DNA of 64,000 nt from Streptomyces sp. IMTB 2501 (GCF_001953885.1 NZ_MQUS01000024.1:62001-126000); one strand, 5' to 3'; shown: positions 51,239 through 60,141, counted from the first letter of the stretch. Translations and numbers: made by a program. Notes: generated from the sequence alone by a model not told the origin.

Positions 51239-51346
51239 CCGGCACATCAGTACACGACCGATGGAACCGCACATCGGCACACGGCCGATCGACCGGCACA
51301 TCGCTACCCGACCGGCTGACCGGCCCCTCGGTGCGCGACCGCCCGT
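51239..51346. repeat. Four degenerate 27-bp tandem units downstream of the HAD gene
   Basis: A period of 27 bp is clear: GACCGGCACATCnnTACnCGACCG-type units begin near 51238, 51265, 51292 and 51319. Read in one frame they give DRHISTRP, EPHIGTRP, DRHIATRP and DRPLGARP. That frame is not the frame of the HAD gene, which stops at 51238. The repeats have diverged at many positions. Confidence 0.65.
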
Positions 51347-51455
51347 GGCAGGTCCGGTGGATGCCCGGCGGCCGTCCGGCACGCCCCCGTCCGTCAGGTG
51401 CGGGTGCGTGCCGAACGGCCGGTGTCACTCCGGTCCGCCGGACGGGCGGGGGCTG

Positions 51456-51950
51456 TCAGTACGCGCTGTAGACGTTGTCGATCGACCCGTAGCGCGCGGC
51501 GGCGTAGTTGCAGGCCGCGGTGATGTTGGCGACCGGGTCGTAGAGGTCGAACGCCGTACCGGCCACGTGGTAGGCGTTGAAGGTCGGCTGGATGACCTGG
51601 AGCAGGCCCTTGGACGGGGTGCCCGCGGCGGCGTTGGAGTCCCAGTTGTTGATGGCCAGCGGGTTGCCGGAGGACTCGCGCATGATGTTGCGGTAAATGC
51701 CGTAGTAGCTGCCCGGGATGCCCTTGTGGGCCATGATCGCGAGCGACTCGCGGATCCAGCCGTCGAGGTTGTTCGGGTACCTGACGGGGGTGGTGGAGGC
51801 CACCTTGGCGGCCTTCGTGCCGGTGGCCGCGGAGGCACTGGTGGCGCCGATGAGCGGCACGGCGAGGACGGCGGCACCGGTGCCGACGGCGGCAAGGGCG
51901 CGGAAGAGACGGTTGGTCCGGGTACGGCGGTGCTGAGCGGAAGCAGGCAT
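51456..51950 (-). CDS. Secreted soluble lytic transglycosylase (SLT domain)
   Basis: 164 residues from ATG 51950 (MPASAQHRRTRTNRLF). A signal peptide reaches about residue 42 (AAVGTGAAVLAVPLIGATSASA). The domain at 65-160 is SLT/lysozyme-like: DGWIRESLAIM, YYGIYRNIMRESSGNPLAINNWDSN (catalytic Glu in MRES), SKGLLQVIQPTFNAYH and ITAACNYAAARYG. It cleaves peptidoglycan glycan strands outside the cell. A GGAGAGGAC ribosome binding site precedes the ATG. The 150-nt leader contains a c-di-AMP riboswitch of the Streptomyces cell-wall-hydrolase type. Confidence 0.92.
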   Translation of the reverse strand: MPASAQHRRTRTNRLFRALAAVGTGAAVLAVPLIGATSASAATGTKAAKVASTTPVRYPNNLDGWIRESLAIMAHKGIPGSYYGIYRNIMRESSGNPLAINNWDSNAAAGTPSKGLLQVIQPTFNAYHVAGTAFDLYDPVANITAACNYAAARYGSIDNVYSAY

Positions 51951-51962
51951 GGGGAAGTCCTC

Positions 51963-52110
51963 TCCGGCGCCTGCGAGGTGAGCTGTCGGGTTCGGGCGGG
52001 GAGGTGCCCGGCCGTGCCTCGGGAAAGGCACGGCTTCACCCCTAGCCGTTCCGGTGCGACGTGTGCCGACCGGTCCGGCGACTTACCTGGGTCCCCCGCT
52101 CCTGCCGTAC
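51963..52110 (-). ncRNA. c-di-AMP (ydaO/yuaA) riboswitch
   Basis: Reading the reverse strand from about 52106, the conserved pieces of the actinobacterial ydaO motif occur in order. First GGAGCGGGGGACCCAGGTAA (52083-52102), then GCTAGGGGTGAAGCC (about 52030-52046), CCGGGCACCTCCCCGCCC, and finally GAACCCGACAGCTCACCTC and GCAGGC (about 51967-51990). The last block is very characteristic. It ends just before the ribosome binding site of the transglycosylase gene. Streptomyces wall hydrolases such as rpfA are known to be controlled by this riboswitch, which lowers expression when c-di-AMP is high. Confidence 0.9.
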
Positions 52111-52768
52111 GAATGGGGTCGTCGATGGGTTATGCGGGCGGCGGCAGGATTCGGCGTCCGCCCGGTGGCCGGGAACGTATGCGAGAGCACATGTCGGGAA
52201 CAAGTACCAGATTCACAGAACGCACCATTTGACCTTGATCTGTGCCCTATGAGGTGCTTGATCCTTTGCGGTTGCCAATTCTCAACTCGTCGACGCGGCA
52301 AGGGGGGAGGGGTTTCGCGCGAGCGTAGGGATGCGGGTGGGTGTCAGTGACTCAACTCACGAAGTAGCAAAGTAAAGCAAATCGGACATAGGGGATTTGG
52401 GTGGTTCGGTTGGATGGTGGAGCCCATGGTGCGATGCCTGTCGTTGTCGTGGCGGTCGCGTCCGCGCGAAGGGTCGCAGGGGGAATCATGGCGGAGGGGT
52501 GTGCGGGAGGGTTGCGCGGAGGGGGTGCGCGTTACTCCGCTCGCCTCTTGGTTCGCGACAAAGCGGGCGGGTTCCTGTTAAGTCGATGAATGTCCGTTAT
52601 TAGCACTTGATCAAAAACATACCGGTCATGATCTGATACCGCCTGGGCTGGACCGGTGGGCGCTATCGGTGATCGAAAGAGGACCGGATACGCTGACTTG
52701 AGTGATGGCAGCGACCTATCGACAAACCGTGTAATCGCCAGCAGACACCAGCAGACAGGAGACCCCTC
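52111..52768. other. Non-coding interval between riboswitch and polyprenyl synthase
   Basis: About 660 bp. It holds the promoter of the reverse-strand riboswitch/transglycosylase unit and the promoter of the polyprenyl synthase. The stretch 52560-52700 is clearly lower in GC. Short open frames here (for example 52401-52589) look Ala/Gly/Arg-rich and non-coding. I see no confident RNA gene. Confidence 0.5.
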
Positions 52769-53779
52769 GTGACCGTCGTCGGGCCGTTCGGGCTGAGCGT
52801 GCGGGACCAGGCTCTGGAAGCCGATGTCCAGGTCGGATTGGCGGCTGTCGAGGAAGGCTTGCTCGAGGCCACCAAGAGCGAGGTCCCGTTCATCACGGAG
52901 GCCGCGCAGCACCTCGTGCGAGCCGGTGGGAAGCGGTTCCGGCCGCTGCTCGTGATGCTCGCGGCCCAGTTCGGCGACCCCTACGCGCCGGGCATCGTGC
53001 CGTCCGCCGTGGTCGTGGAGCTGACCCATCTCGCCACGCTGTACCACGACGACGTCATGGACGAGGCTGCCGTGCGGCGCGGTGTGGACAGTGCCAACAC
53101 CCGCTGGGGCAACTCCGTCGCGGTCCTCACCGGCGACTTTCTCTTCGCTCGCGCCTCCCAGATCCTCGCCGACCTCGGCCCCGAGGCGGTCCGGGTGCAG
53201 GCCCTCGCGTTCGAGCGGCTGGTCACGGGCCAGATCCTGGAGACCGCCGGCCCCTCGGACGGCCGCGACCCGGTCGAGCACTACCTGGACGTGCTCGGCG
53301 GCAAGACGGGCTCGCTGGTGGCGGTCTCGTGCCGGTTCGGCGCGATGATGTCGGGTGCCGACGAGACGGTCGTCGACGTGCTCACCCAGTACGGCGAGCG
53401 GCTCGGGGTCGCCTTCCAGCTCGCCGACGACGTCCTGGACATCGCCTCCGACTCGCACGAGTCCGGCAAGACTCCCGGTACCGACCTGCGCGAGGGCATC
53501 CCCACCCTGCCCGTGCTCCGGCTGCGCGAGCGGGCGGCCCGGCTCGGCCTGCCCGAGGACATCGCGCTGTGCGAACTCCTCGACTCCGACCTCAGCGACG
53601 ACGCCCGGCACGCCGAGGCGCTGGCCGGGCTGCGCGCGCACCCCGCGCTGGAGCAGGCCCGCCGGGACACCGTCCGGTACGCGGAGGAAGCCCGCGCCGC
53701 GCTGGCGCCGCTCAGGGAATGCGACGCCAAGGCAGCGCTGATGGAGCTGTGCGACGCGGTGGTCCACCGCGCCGGCTGA
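52769..53779 (+). CDS. Long-chain polyprenyl diphosphate synthase
   Basis: 336 residues. First Asp-rich motif LATLYHDDVMDEA (D94, D95, D98), with GGKRFRPLLVML before it. Second Asp-rich motif GVAFQLADDVLDIASD, then GTDLREGIPTLPVL. A Leu/Ala-Thr pair sits ahead of the first motif where bulky residues would limit length, which suggests a long product such as the nonaprenyl chain of MK-9. This is inference. Members use farnesyl or geranylgeranyl diphosphate and IPP. It most likely makes the menaquinone side chain, consistent with menG, the MenJ-like enzyme and nuo in the same window. Start is GTG with AGGAG upstream. Confidence 0.92.
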   Translation: MTVVGPFGLSVRDQALEADVQVGLAAVEEGLLEATKSEVPFITEAAQHLVRAGGKRFRPLLVMLAAQFGDPYAPGIVPSAVVVELTHLATLYHDDVMDEAAVRRGVDSANTRWGNSVAVLTGDFLFARASQILADLGPEAVRVQALAFERLVTGQILETAGPSDGRDPVEHYLDVLGGKTGSLVAVSCRFGAMMSGADETVVDVLTQYGERLGVAFQLADDVLDIASDSHESGKTPGTDLREGIPTLPVLRLRERAARLGLPEDIALCELLDSDLSDDARHAEALAGLRAHPALEQARRDTVRYAEEARAALAPLRECDAKAALMELCDAVVHRAG

Positions 53780-53795
53780 CGTCCGGCCGATCACC

Positions 53796-53816
53796 TCGGC
53801 CGACATGGTCGGCCGA
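53796..53816 (+). terminator. Hairpin after the polyprenyl synthase gene
   Basis: TCGGCCGAC-ATG-GTCGGCCGA: perfect 9-bp arms, 3-nt loop, 17 bp after the stop codon. It lies in a stretch with many GGCCG words (53780-53900). Confidence 0.65.
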
Positions 53817-54176
53817 CCCCGGCTGACCGCAGCGGCTGATGCCCGGTCGGCCGTGTCGGCTCGCCCCCGGCCGGCCCTGGCCGGCTGCCGGCCGCCGTGT
53901 TCACGCCTCGCGGTGCGGCCGGTCGTACGGACCCGTGCGACCCCTTACAGCCCTGTCCGTTCCGGTGAGACCCTTACGGGTCGGGGGAGCGACTGCCCCT
54001 ACGTGTCATACCGCAGTCGTACACGTAGTTGGCTCCGAGGTCTGACGCTTCCTCAAGGCTGATTTGATGGGATGGAAGCCACGGAAATCACCACCCCTCA
54101 CCGATTCGGGTGAGAATGGCGGCTCTGGTGGACCAGCGTGAGGACAGCCGCCGCCGACGACGGAGGTAAGGCACAC
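53817..54176. other. Intergenic stretch ahead of the LolA-like gene
   Basis: The left part is rich in GGCCGGC/CGGCCG words without clear period. The right part is less GC-rich and has an inverted repeat CTCACC-GATTCG-GGTGAG (54097-54114), 63 bp before the LolA-like start. That repeat may be an operator or the start of the leader. No gene seen. Confidence 0.4.
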
Positions 54177-55391
54177 ATGGCACCGTACGAATCCGACGAC
54201 GCAGTGGACGCCGCGCAAGCGGACGCCGCTCGGGACGAGGACCCGCGCGCCGGACGCCGCAAGGCCGCCCGCTACGCGGTCCCGGTCGCGGTGGTGGGGG
54301 TGGCGGCGGCCACGATCGGGCTGGTCCCGGCGCTCGCCGCCTCCGGTAACCCGGACCTGCCCAAGATCACTGCCAAGCAGCTCATCGAGAAGATCGCCAA
54401 GTCGGACGTGCAGCAGCTGTCCGGCACCGTGCGAGTCAGCACCGACCTGGGCCTGCCCAACCTCGGGGGGCTGGAGAACAACCTGGCCTCCGGCGCCGCG
54501 AAGGGCTCCGGCGACGGCTCCTCCGCCGACCCGCAGTCGCAGCTCACCTCGCTCGTCTCCGGCACGCACACGCTGCGCGTCGCCGCCGACGGCCCGGAGA
54601 AGCAGAAGCTGTCGCTGCTGGAGAGCGGCTCCGAGTACAGCCTGATCCACAACGGCAAGGACGTGTGGGGGTACGACAGCAAGAGCAACGCGGTCTACCA
54701 CTCCACTTCGGCCGACTCCGGCAAGGACCGCAAGGCCGAGCCCCCGGCCACGCCGAAGGACTTCGCCGACCAGGCGCTGAAGTCGGTGGACGACACCACG
54801 TCCGTCACCGTCGACGGCACCGAGCAGGTCGCCGGCCGCGACGCCTACAAACTGCTGATCAAGCCCCGGCAGTCCGGCACCACGGTCGGCGCGATCAGCA
54901 TCGCCGTAGACGCGAAGACGGGCATGCCGCTGAAGTTCACGCTGACGCCGAAGAGCGGCGGCGCCGCCGTCCTCGACGCGGGCTTCACCCAGGTCTCCTT
55001 CGCCAAGCCGGCCGCGTCCGCCTTCAGCTTCACGCCGCCCAAGGGCGCGAAGGTGACGGAGGAGAAGCAGGACTCCGCGGCCCGGGAGCACGGGCGCGAG
55101 TCACGCGAGGGCTTCGCCAAGGGCATGAAGGGCACGGGCGTCCTCGGCAAGGGCTGGACGTCCATCGCGACCTTCGACACCGGTGCCAAGGGCGGCCTGC
55201 CGACCGGCTCCCAGGGCGGCGACCTCGGCGGCTTCGTCGGCTCGCTCGGCGAGAAGGTCTCCGGCAAGTTCGGCAAGGGCACGGTCTTCTCCACCCGCCT
55301 GGTCAACGCCCTGATCACCGACAACGGCAAGGTCTACGCCGGCACGGTGACCAAGGACGCCCTGGTGAAGGCGGCCGACGCGGGGAAGTGA
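54177..55391 (+). CDS. LolA-like membrane-anchored extracellular protein
   Basis: 404 residues from ATG 54177, with a strong GGAGGTAAG site. An Asp/Ala-rich cytoplasmic tail of about 30 residues leads to one helix (about 32-55, YAVPVAVVGVAAATIGLVPALAAS). Outside is a LolA/LppX-type half-barrel: ITAKQLIEKIAKSDVQQLSGTVRVSTDLGLP, LRVAADGPEKQKLSLLESGSEYSLIHNGKDVWGYDSKSNAVYH, and the late segment VAGRDAYKLLIKPRQSGTTVGAISIAVDAKTGMPLKF. Such proteins bind lipid-like molecules or act as sensor chaperones at the membrane. It lies just upstream of an ABC exporter on the same strand (75-bp gap) and may work with it. Confidence 0.85.
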   Translation: MAPYESDDAVDAAQADAARDEDPRAGRRKAARYAVPVAVVGVAAATIGLVPALAASGNPDLPKITAKQLIEKIAKSDVQQLSGTVRVSTDLGLPNLGGLENNLASGAAKGSGDGSSADPQSQLTSLVSGTHTLRVAADGPEKQKLSLLESGSEYSLIHNGKDVWGYDSKSNAVYHSTSADSGKDRKAEPPATPKDFADQALKSVDDTTSVTVDGTEQVAGRDAYKLLIKPRQSGTTVGAISIAVDAKTGMPLKFTLTPKSGGAAVLDAGFTQVSFAKPAASAFSFTPPKGAKVTEEKQDSAAREHGRESREGFAKGMKGTGVLGKGWTSIATFDTGAKGGLPTGSQGGDLGGFVGSLGEKVSGKFGKGTVFSTRLVNALITDNGKVYAGTVTKDALVKAADAGK

Positions 55392-55466
55392 GTGACCCCT
55401 TCCGGGCACGGCGGGACGTGATCGTACGTTGATCCTTCGGGGGCAGGACGAATCGAGGGGGAGCCG

Positions 55467-56531
55467 ATGGACGAACCGTCCGCCACGGAGCGGGACGCGA
55501 GGGGCGCGGGGGAAGCGGGGGACGCCGAGCAGCGAGCCCCGGCTCCGGGCCGTGCGGAGGCGAGCGGCGCTGTCACCGCCCCGGAGCCGGGGCGGGTGCA
55601 GGACGGCGTCATCGTCACCCGTGGTCTCACCAAGCGCTACCGCGGCGGACAGCTCGCCGTCGACGGGCTCGACCTGACCGTCCCGGCGGGCAGCGTCTTC
55701 GGCTTCCTCGGTCCCAACGGCTCGGGCAAGACCACCACCATCCGCATGCTGATGGGCCTGATCGAACCGACGGCGGGCACGGCCCGCGTGCTGGGCCGCC
55801 CGATGCCCCGGGCGGCCCGTGCCGTACTGCCGCAGGTCGGCGCGCTCATCGAGGGCCCGGCCCTGTACGGGTTCCTCTCCGGCCGGGACAACCTGCTGCG
55901 CTACGACGCCGCCGACCCGACCGCCGACCCCCGCACCCGGCGCGCCCGCGTCGCCGCCGCCCTGGACCGGGTGGGTCTCGCGGCGGCAGCGGGCAAGAAG
56001 GCGAAGGCCTACTCGCTCGGCATGAAACAGCGCCTGGGCCTCGCCGCCGCGTTGCTCCAGCCGCGTCGGCTGCTCGTCCTGGACGAGCCCACCAACGGCC
56101 TCGACCCGCAGGGCATGCGTGAGATCCGTACCCTGATCCGGGAGTTGGCCGCCGACGGCACCACCGTCTTCCTCTCCTCCCACCTCCTCGACGAGATCGA
56201 GCAGGTGTGCACGCATGCGGCGGTGATGGCGCGGGGCCGGCTTCTTACGCAGGGCGCGGTGGCCGACCTGGCGGCCGGGGCGCGCGGCCGGCTGGTGGTG
56301 ACCACCCCGGATCCGGCCGAGGCGGCCCGGGTGCTGAAGGAGCAGGGTGTCGGGGACGTCACCGTCGACGGCGACCGGGTCACCGGCGAACCGCCCGTGC
56401 GGGACCTCGCCGAGGTGAACGCGGCCCTGGTCGCGGCGGGGGTGCGGGTCCGGGGCTTCATGGTCGAACGGGCCTCGCTGGAGGACGCGTTCGTGGCGCT
56501 GACGGGGGAGGGCTTCGATGTCGCGGGCTGA
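55467..56531 (+). CDS. ABC exporter ATPase
   Basis: 354 residues. The first 45 residues are a disordered Ala/Glu-rich extension. Walker A GFLGPNGSGKTTTIRMLMGL, Q-loop near VLPQVGALIEGPALYGFLSG, signature AYSLGMKQRLGLAAALL, Walker B LLVLDEPTNGLDPQGMREI, H-loop TVFLSSHLLDEIEQVC. It ends with a drug-exporter-type C-terminal domain (GVRVRGFMVERASLEDAFVALTGEG). This is the DrrA/BcrA-like class. It overlaps the permease gene by 14 nt. The substrate is not known. Confidence 0.93.
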   Translation: MDEPSATERDARGAGEAGDAEQRAPAPGRAEASGAVTAPEPGRVQDGVIVTRGLTKRYRGGQLAVDGLDLTVPAGSVFGFLGPNGSGKTTTIRMLMGLIEPTAGTARVLGRPMPRAARAVLPQVGALIEGPALYGFLSGRDNLLRYDAADPTADPRTRRARVAAALDRVGLAAAAGKKAKAYSLGMKQRLGLAAALLQPRRLLVLDEPTNGLDPQGMREIRTLIRELAADGTTVFLSSHLLDEIEQVCTHAAVMARGRLLTQGAVADLAAGARGRLVVTTPDPAEAARVLKEQGVGDVTVDGDRVTGEPPVRDLAEVNAALVAAGVRVRGFMVERASLEDAFVALTGEGFDVAG

Positions 56532-57453
56532 GACGGCGGCCGGCGCAGAGACCGTTCCCGGATCCGAGCCGGTCGGCGGAGACAAGCCGGTCCCTGGATC
56601 CGCCGTCCGCCGGCCGAGTCCGTTGTGGACGTTCGGGCTGCTGCGCAGCGAGTTGGTCACGACCGTCCGGCGCTGGCGCACGCTCGCCCTGCTCGGTGTG
56701 CTGGCCGCGGTGCCGGTGCTGGTCGGGATCGCGGTGAAGATCCAGACACGGGGCGGCGGGACGGCGGACCACAGTGGCCAGGGCCCGGCCTTCATCTCAC
56801 AGATCACCAACAACGGCCTGTTCCTGGTGTTCACGGCGCTGGCCGCGACCCTGCCGTTCTTCCTGCCGATGGCCGTCGGAGTGGTCGCGGGCGACGCCAT
56901 CGCGGGTGAGGCGGGCGCGGGCACCCTGCGCTATCTGCTGGTCGCCCCGGCCGGCCGCACCCGGCTGCTGCTCACCAAGTACACGACGGTGATGGCCTTC
57001 TGCGTGCTGGCCACCCTGGTCGTCGCCGTCTCGGCGCTGCTCGTCGGCGCGCTGCTCTTCCCGCTGGGCGACCTCACGACCATCTCCGGTACCCGGATCA
57101 GCTTCACCGAGGGCCTCGGCCGGGCTCTGCTGATCGCCCTGGTGGTCGCCGCCTCACTGGTCGGCGTGGCGGCGCTCGGCCTGTTCGTGTCGACGCTCAC
57201 GGGCAGCGGTATCGCGGCGATGGCGACCACCGTCGGCCTGCTCATAAGCGTGCAGATCCTCGACCAGATACCCCAGTTGCACGCGCTCCAGCCGTACCTC
57301 TTCTCGCACTACTGGCTGTCCTTCGCCGACCTGATGCGCGACCCCCTCTACTGGGACGACCTGGTGAAGAACCTCGGCCTCCAGGCGTTGTACGCGGCCG
57401 TGTTCGGATCTGCGGCCTGGGCGCGGTTCACGACGAAGGACATCAGCGCCTGA
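56518..57453 (+). CDS. ABC exporter permease
   Basis: 311 residues. After about 45 hydrophilic residues come LLRSELVTTVRRWRTLALLGVLAAVPVLVGIAV and five more helices. It resembles ABC-2 family permeases: FLVFTALAATLPFFLPMAVGVVAGDAIAGEAGAGTLRYLLVAPAGRTRLLLTK is the hallmark EGTLR-type block (EAGAGTLR here). It pairs with the ATPase encoded just upstream, overlapping it by 14 nt. Likely an exporter of a lipid, peptide or drug. Confidence 0.92.
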   Translation: MSRAETAAGAETVPGSEPVGGDKPVPGSAVRRPSPLWTFGLLRSELVTTVRRWRTLALLGVLAAVPVLVGIAVKIQTRGGGTADHSGQGPAFISQITNNGLFLVFTALAATLPFFLPMAVGVVAGDAIAGEAGAGTLRYLLVAPAGRTRLLLTKYTTVMAFCVLATLVVAVSALLVGALLFPLGDLTTISGTRISFTEGLGRALLIALVVAASLVGVAALGLFVSTLTGSGIAAMATTVGLLISVQILDQIPQLHALQPYLFSHYWLSFADLMRDPLYWDDLVKNLGLQALYAAVFGSAAWARFTTKDISA

Positions 57454-57468
57454 CCCTTTCGGGCAGTC

Positions 57469-58056
57469 TCAGACGGCCTGGTGCGGGAAGCGGGCGAGGG
57501 GCGCGTCCTGTGCGAAGAACGTCTTCGCGCGGGCCAGTGCGACGGTGTCCTTCAGCACGTCGCCGCGGGCGCTGCCGTTGCCCAGCAGTACCCCGCCGAA
57601 GCGCATCCCCATGTAGGCGGCCGAGTTGTTGAGCGTGCCGGCGTAGGGGTCGGCGACCGACGGCTCGCTGTCGGCGAGCGCGGCGATGCCCCAGAGCGTG
57701 CGGCCGGCCAGGGTCGCCTTGAAGCCGAGACCGGGGATGCGCAGCCAGCCGGACCAGTGGTCCAGGTAGCGCTTGGTGAGGCTGGACACCGAGTACCAGT
57801 ACAGCGGGGAGGCGATCACGATGTCCGTGGCCGCGAGCGTGGCGTCCAGCAGTCGACCGGTGGCGCTGTCCGAAGGCGGCCGGACATGGTCGCTGTCGTG
57901 CCGCAGGTCCATGAAGTCGGGCAGCGGATGCTCGGCCAGGCGGATCCAGCGTTGCTCGACGTCACCGGGCAGCTGTTCGGCCGCGGCGCGGGCCAGCAGT
58001 TCGGTGTTGCCCTCGGCACGGGCGCTGCCCAGGACGAAGAGGAAACGACGGCTCAT
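57469..58056 (-). CDS. NAD(P)H-dependent flavodoxin-fold oxidoreductase
   Basis: 195 residues from ATG 58056 (MSRRFLFVLGSARAEGNTELLA). FMN phosphate loop GSARAEGNTE (residues 10-19) and the second site block IASPLYWYSVSSLTKRYLDHW (about 82-102). It belongs to the NADPH-dependent FMN reductase family (WrbA/azoreductase-like) and may reduce quinones. The promoter side carries an ATGCGCAT/ATGCAT-rich palindromic stretch (58097-58120). It is convergent with the ABC permease and divergent from the gene at 58254. Confidence 0.87.
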   Translation of the reverse strand: MSRRFLFVLGSARAEGNTELLARAAAEQLPGDVEQRWIRLAEHPLPDFMDLRHDSDHVRPPSDSATGRLLDATLAATDIVIASPLYWYSVSSLTKRYLDHWSGWLRIPGLGFKATLAGRTLWGIAALADSEPSVADPYAGTLNNSAAYMGMRFGGVLLGNGSARGDVLKDTVALARAKTFFAQDAPLARFPHQAV

Positions 58057-58253
58057 GGGTCCCCCAGATGAGTACTGCCGCACGAGGATTAAAGGCATGC
58101 GCATCTTATGCATACGCAATCAATTTTGACCAGGGTGCGGCTGGTGCGAGGCTGTGACGCTGCGGTGACGCGGAAGCCGGGGCGAGCCGACACACTGGTG
58201 GGCAGGACGCGTACGACCGGATCGCGCGACGCCGGGGGAGTGAGGGAAAACCG

Positions 58254-59498
58254 ATGTCTCGACTCAGCTTCGAGAAGAAGCGGGCGCAGCAGCCCGCGGC
58301 GTATCCGGCGGTGGTACCGGTCCGGGTGTTCGGCGCGGGAGGCGCGTCGGTGGGCGGGACGTCGGTGGTGGTGGCGCCGGGCGAGGAGATCCAGCAGGCC
58401 GTCCTCAACCACCTCCAGCGCCTGGCCATCAGCCTCGGCGCCCCGATACGCGCCACAATCCACGACGACGGCGCGGGCTGTGTGGTCCCCCTGGAGGTCT
58501 TCGCGGACGGCTCCAGCCGGATGACGGGGGAGCCGGTACGGGTGGCTTCACCGGAGGGCGCCCGGGAGGGCGTGCTGCGGGGCGTGAGCGCGGTGCCCTC
58601 GCCCGCGGGTGCGCGGGACGTTCCCCCGGCCGGCGACTCGGCACCCGTGCCGGCCGGTACCGTGCAGGCCCCGACGGGACAGTTCGGGCCCGCGCCGGTC
58701 ATGCCGGCCAGGCAGGCGACGGCGCCCACCGCCGACGTCCGGGACCCCGAGCCGGCCTACGCGGCGCCCGTCCCGGCCCCCGCCCCGGTCCCTGTGTCCG
58801 CCTCCGTGGCCCCCGCCTTCGCCCCGCTCCCGAACTCGACGCCGGCCCCCATGGCCCCCGCCCCGCTCCCGAACTCGACGCCGGCTCCCATGGCCCCCGC
58901 CCCCGCCCTGTATCTCGAACCCGAGCCCATGCTCTCCGCTCCCGACCCCGGTCCGACTCACACCCCCGCGCGAGGCTTCGACGCCGTCGCCGAGGAGGTG
59001 CTCGGGGACGGGCCCGTGACCGAGACCGCGGAGGGTGCCGAGTTGCTCACCGAGCCGATGACGCGGATCAACGAGGCCGTGCGGGCCGGTCGTATCGAGG
59101 CGGCGGCGGAACTCGCCGACCATGCGGTCACCGAGGCGACCACCATGCTGGGCCCCCGCCATGCCGAGGTGCTGCACCTGCGTGAACTGGCCGCCTACAT
59201 TGCCTACTTGGGAGGTGAGCCGGTCCGTGCCTTCCAGCTGTCCCTGGACCTGGCCCGGCTGCGCCGGCAGGCGCGGGACGCGGAGTCCGCCTACGGCAAC
59301 GTGCGGAGCGCGGCGACCGCGTGGCGTGCCGTGCGCGACCCCGAGGAGGGCCTGCGGCTGGGCCGGGACCTGATCGAGCTGTGGACGGACCTCGCCACCG
59401 AGCCGGGCCCCGCCGCCGACGACCCGGGCCCGCTGGAGTCCGCCCGCGCCCGTATGGTCCGCCTGGCCGGCCGGGCGGCCCGCGCCGCACAGCCGTAA
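58254..59498 (+). CDS. Helical-repeat protein with long Pro/Ala linker, unknown function
   Basis: 414 residues. Residues 1-85 form a small domain (VVVAPGEEIQQAVLNHLQRLAISLGAPIRATI). Residues 95-235 are Pro/Ala/Val-rich with a 13-residue unit PLPNSTPAPMAPA occurring twice in tandem. Residues 250-410 are helical and TPR-like (MTRINEAVRAGRIEAAAELADHAVTEATTMLGPRHAEVLHLRELAAYIAYL). Similar proteins occur in other streptomycetes, but I know of no assigned function. It starts at ATG after GGGGGAGTGAGGG. No signal peptide is seen. Confidence 0.8.
   Translation: MSRLSFEKKRAQQPAAYPAVVPVRVFGAGGASVGGTSVVVAPGEEIQQAVLNHLQRLAISLGAPIRATIHDDGAGCVVPLEVFADGSSRMTGEPVRVASPEGAREGVLRGVSAVPSPAGARDVPPAGDSAPVPAGTVQAPTGQFGPAPVMPARQATAPTADVRDPEPAYAAPVPAPAPVPVSASVAPAFAPLPNSTPAPMAPAPLPNSTPAPMAPAPALYLEPEPMLSAPDPGPTHTPARGFDAVAEEVLGDGPVTETAEGAELLTEPMTRINEAVRAGRIEAAAELADHAVTEATTMLGPRHAEVLHLRELAAYIAYLGGEPVRAFQLSLDLARLRRQARDAESAYGNVRSAATAWRAVRDPEEGLRLGRDLIELWTDLATEPGPAADDPGPLESARARMVRLAGRAARAAQP
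58821..58898 (+). repeat. 39-bp in-frame tandem repeat, two copies
   Basis: Copies at 58821-58859 and 58860-58898 differ at one base (GGCCCCC versus GGCTCCC). They encode the PLPNSTPAPMAPA unit twice in the linker of the helical-repeat protein. Near-identity suggests recent duplication. Confidence 0.8.
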
Positions 59499-59523
59499 CC
59501 GGTGGCATGGGCGGCGACGCGCC

Positions 59524-60003
59524 CTACTGCAGGCAGAATTCGTTGCCCTCCGGGTCCGTCAGCACGAGCCACTCCCCACCGGGCTCCTTGACCTCGCGCA
59601 CGACCTGCGCGCCCAGTGTCCGAAGCCGGGCCAGTTCCGCCGCACGCCGCTCGGGGCCGGCGTGCAGATCCAGGTGGAGCCGGTTCTTGACCGTCTTCGG
59701 CTCCGGGACGCGCTGGAAGAGCAGGCGCCGGCCCAGTCCGGTGCCGGTCTGCGGGTCGTACGGGTCGTCGGGATGCCGTACGGCGATCAGGTCACGGAAG
59801 GCGGGGCGGCCGTGGTACTCGACCGTGGCCTCGCCGGGCAGCGCGCCTGCGGACAGCAGCCGTTCGACGAGGGCGCTGTTGTCCTCGGCCGTGTAGTGCA
59901 GCGCGGCGGCCCAGAAGTCGGCCTGTGCGTGGGGGTCGGCGGCGTCGATGACGAGCTTCCAGTGCAGCGGGGCGGGCGTGGGTTCGGGTGTCTGGGTGGT
60001 CAT
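59524..60003 (-). CDS. VOC-superfamily (glyoxalase-like) protein
   Basis: 159 residues from ATG 60003 (MTTQTPEPTPAPLHWKLVID). Two beta-alpha-beta halves of the vicinal-oxygen-chelate fold: WKLVIDAADPHAQADFWAAALHY and KNRLHLDLHAGPERRAAELARLRTLGA, ending in EWLVLTDPEGNEFCLQ. The metal-ligand His/Glu are partly kept (HLDLH, the final Glu). Streptomyces hold dozens of these, and roles range from antibiotic binding to dioxygenases. Confidence 0.85.
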   Translation of the reverse strand: MTTQTPEPTPAPLHWKLVIDAADPHAQADFWAAALHYTAEDNSALVERLLSAGALPGEATVEYHGRPAFRDLIAVRHPDDPYDPQTGTGLGRRLLFQRVPEPKTVKNRLHLDLHAGPERRAAELARLRTLGAQVVREVKEPGGEWLVLTDPEGNEFCLQ

Positions 60004-60141
60004 GGAGACCACATATAGCCGCCGCCCGTGCCGGACGCGCTGATTCCGCGTGGCCGCTCACTGCCCGTCGCCACGGCAAGAGGCCGGCTCACCCTCGCGC
60101 GGTGAGCGCGATGAGGAGCAGCCGTGACCGCCGGCTGCCGG

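Noticed and set aside
52401..52589. Small forward open frame of 62 codons before the polyprenyl synthase
   Set aside because: Composition follows the GC drift, there is no domain or signal peptide, and no convincing ribosome binding site. Treated as non-coding.
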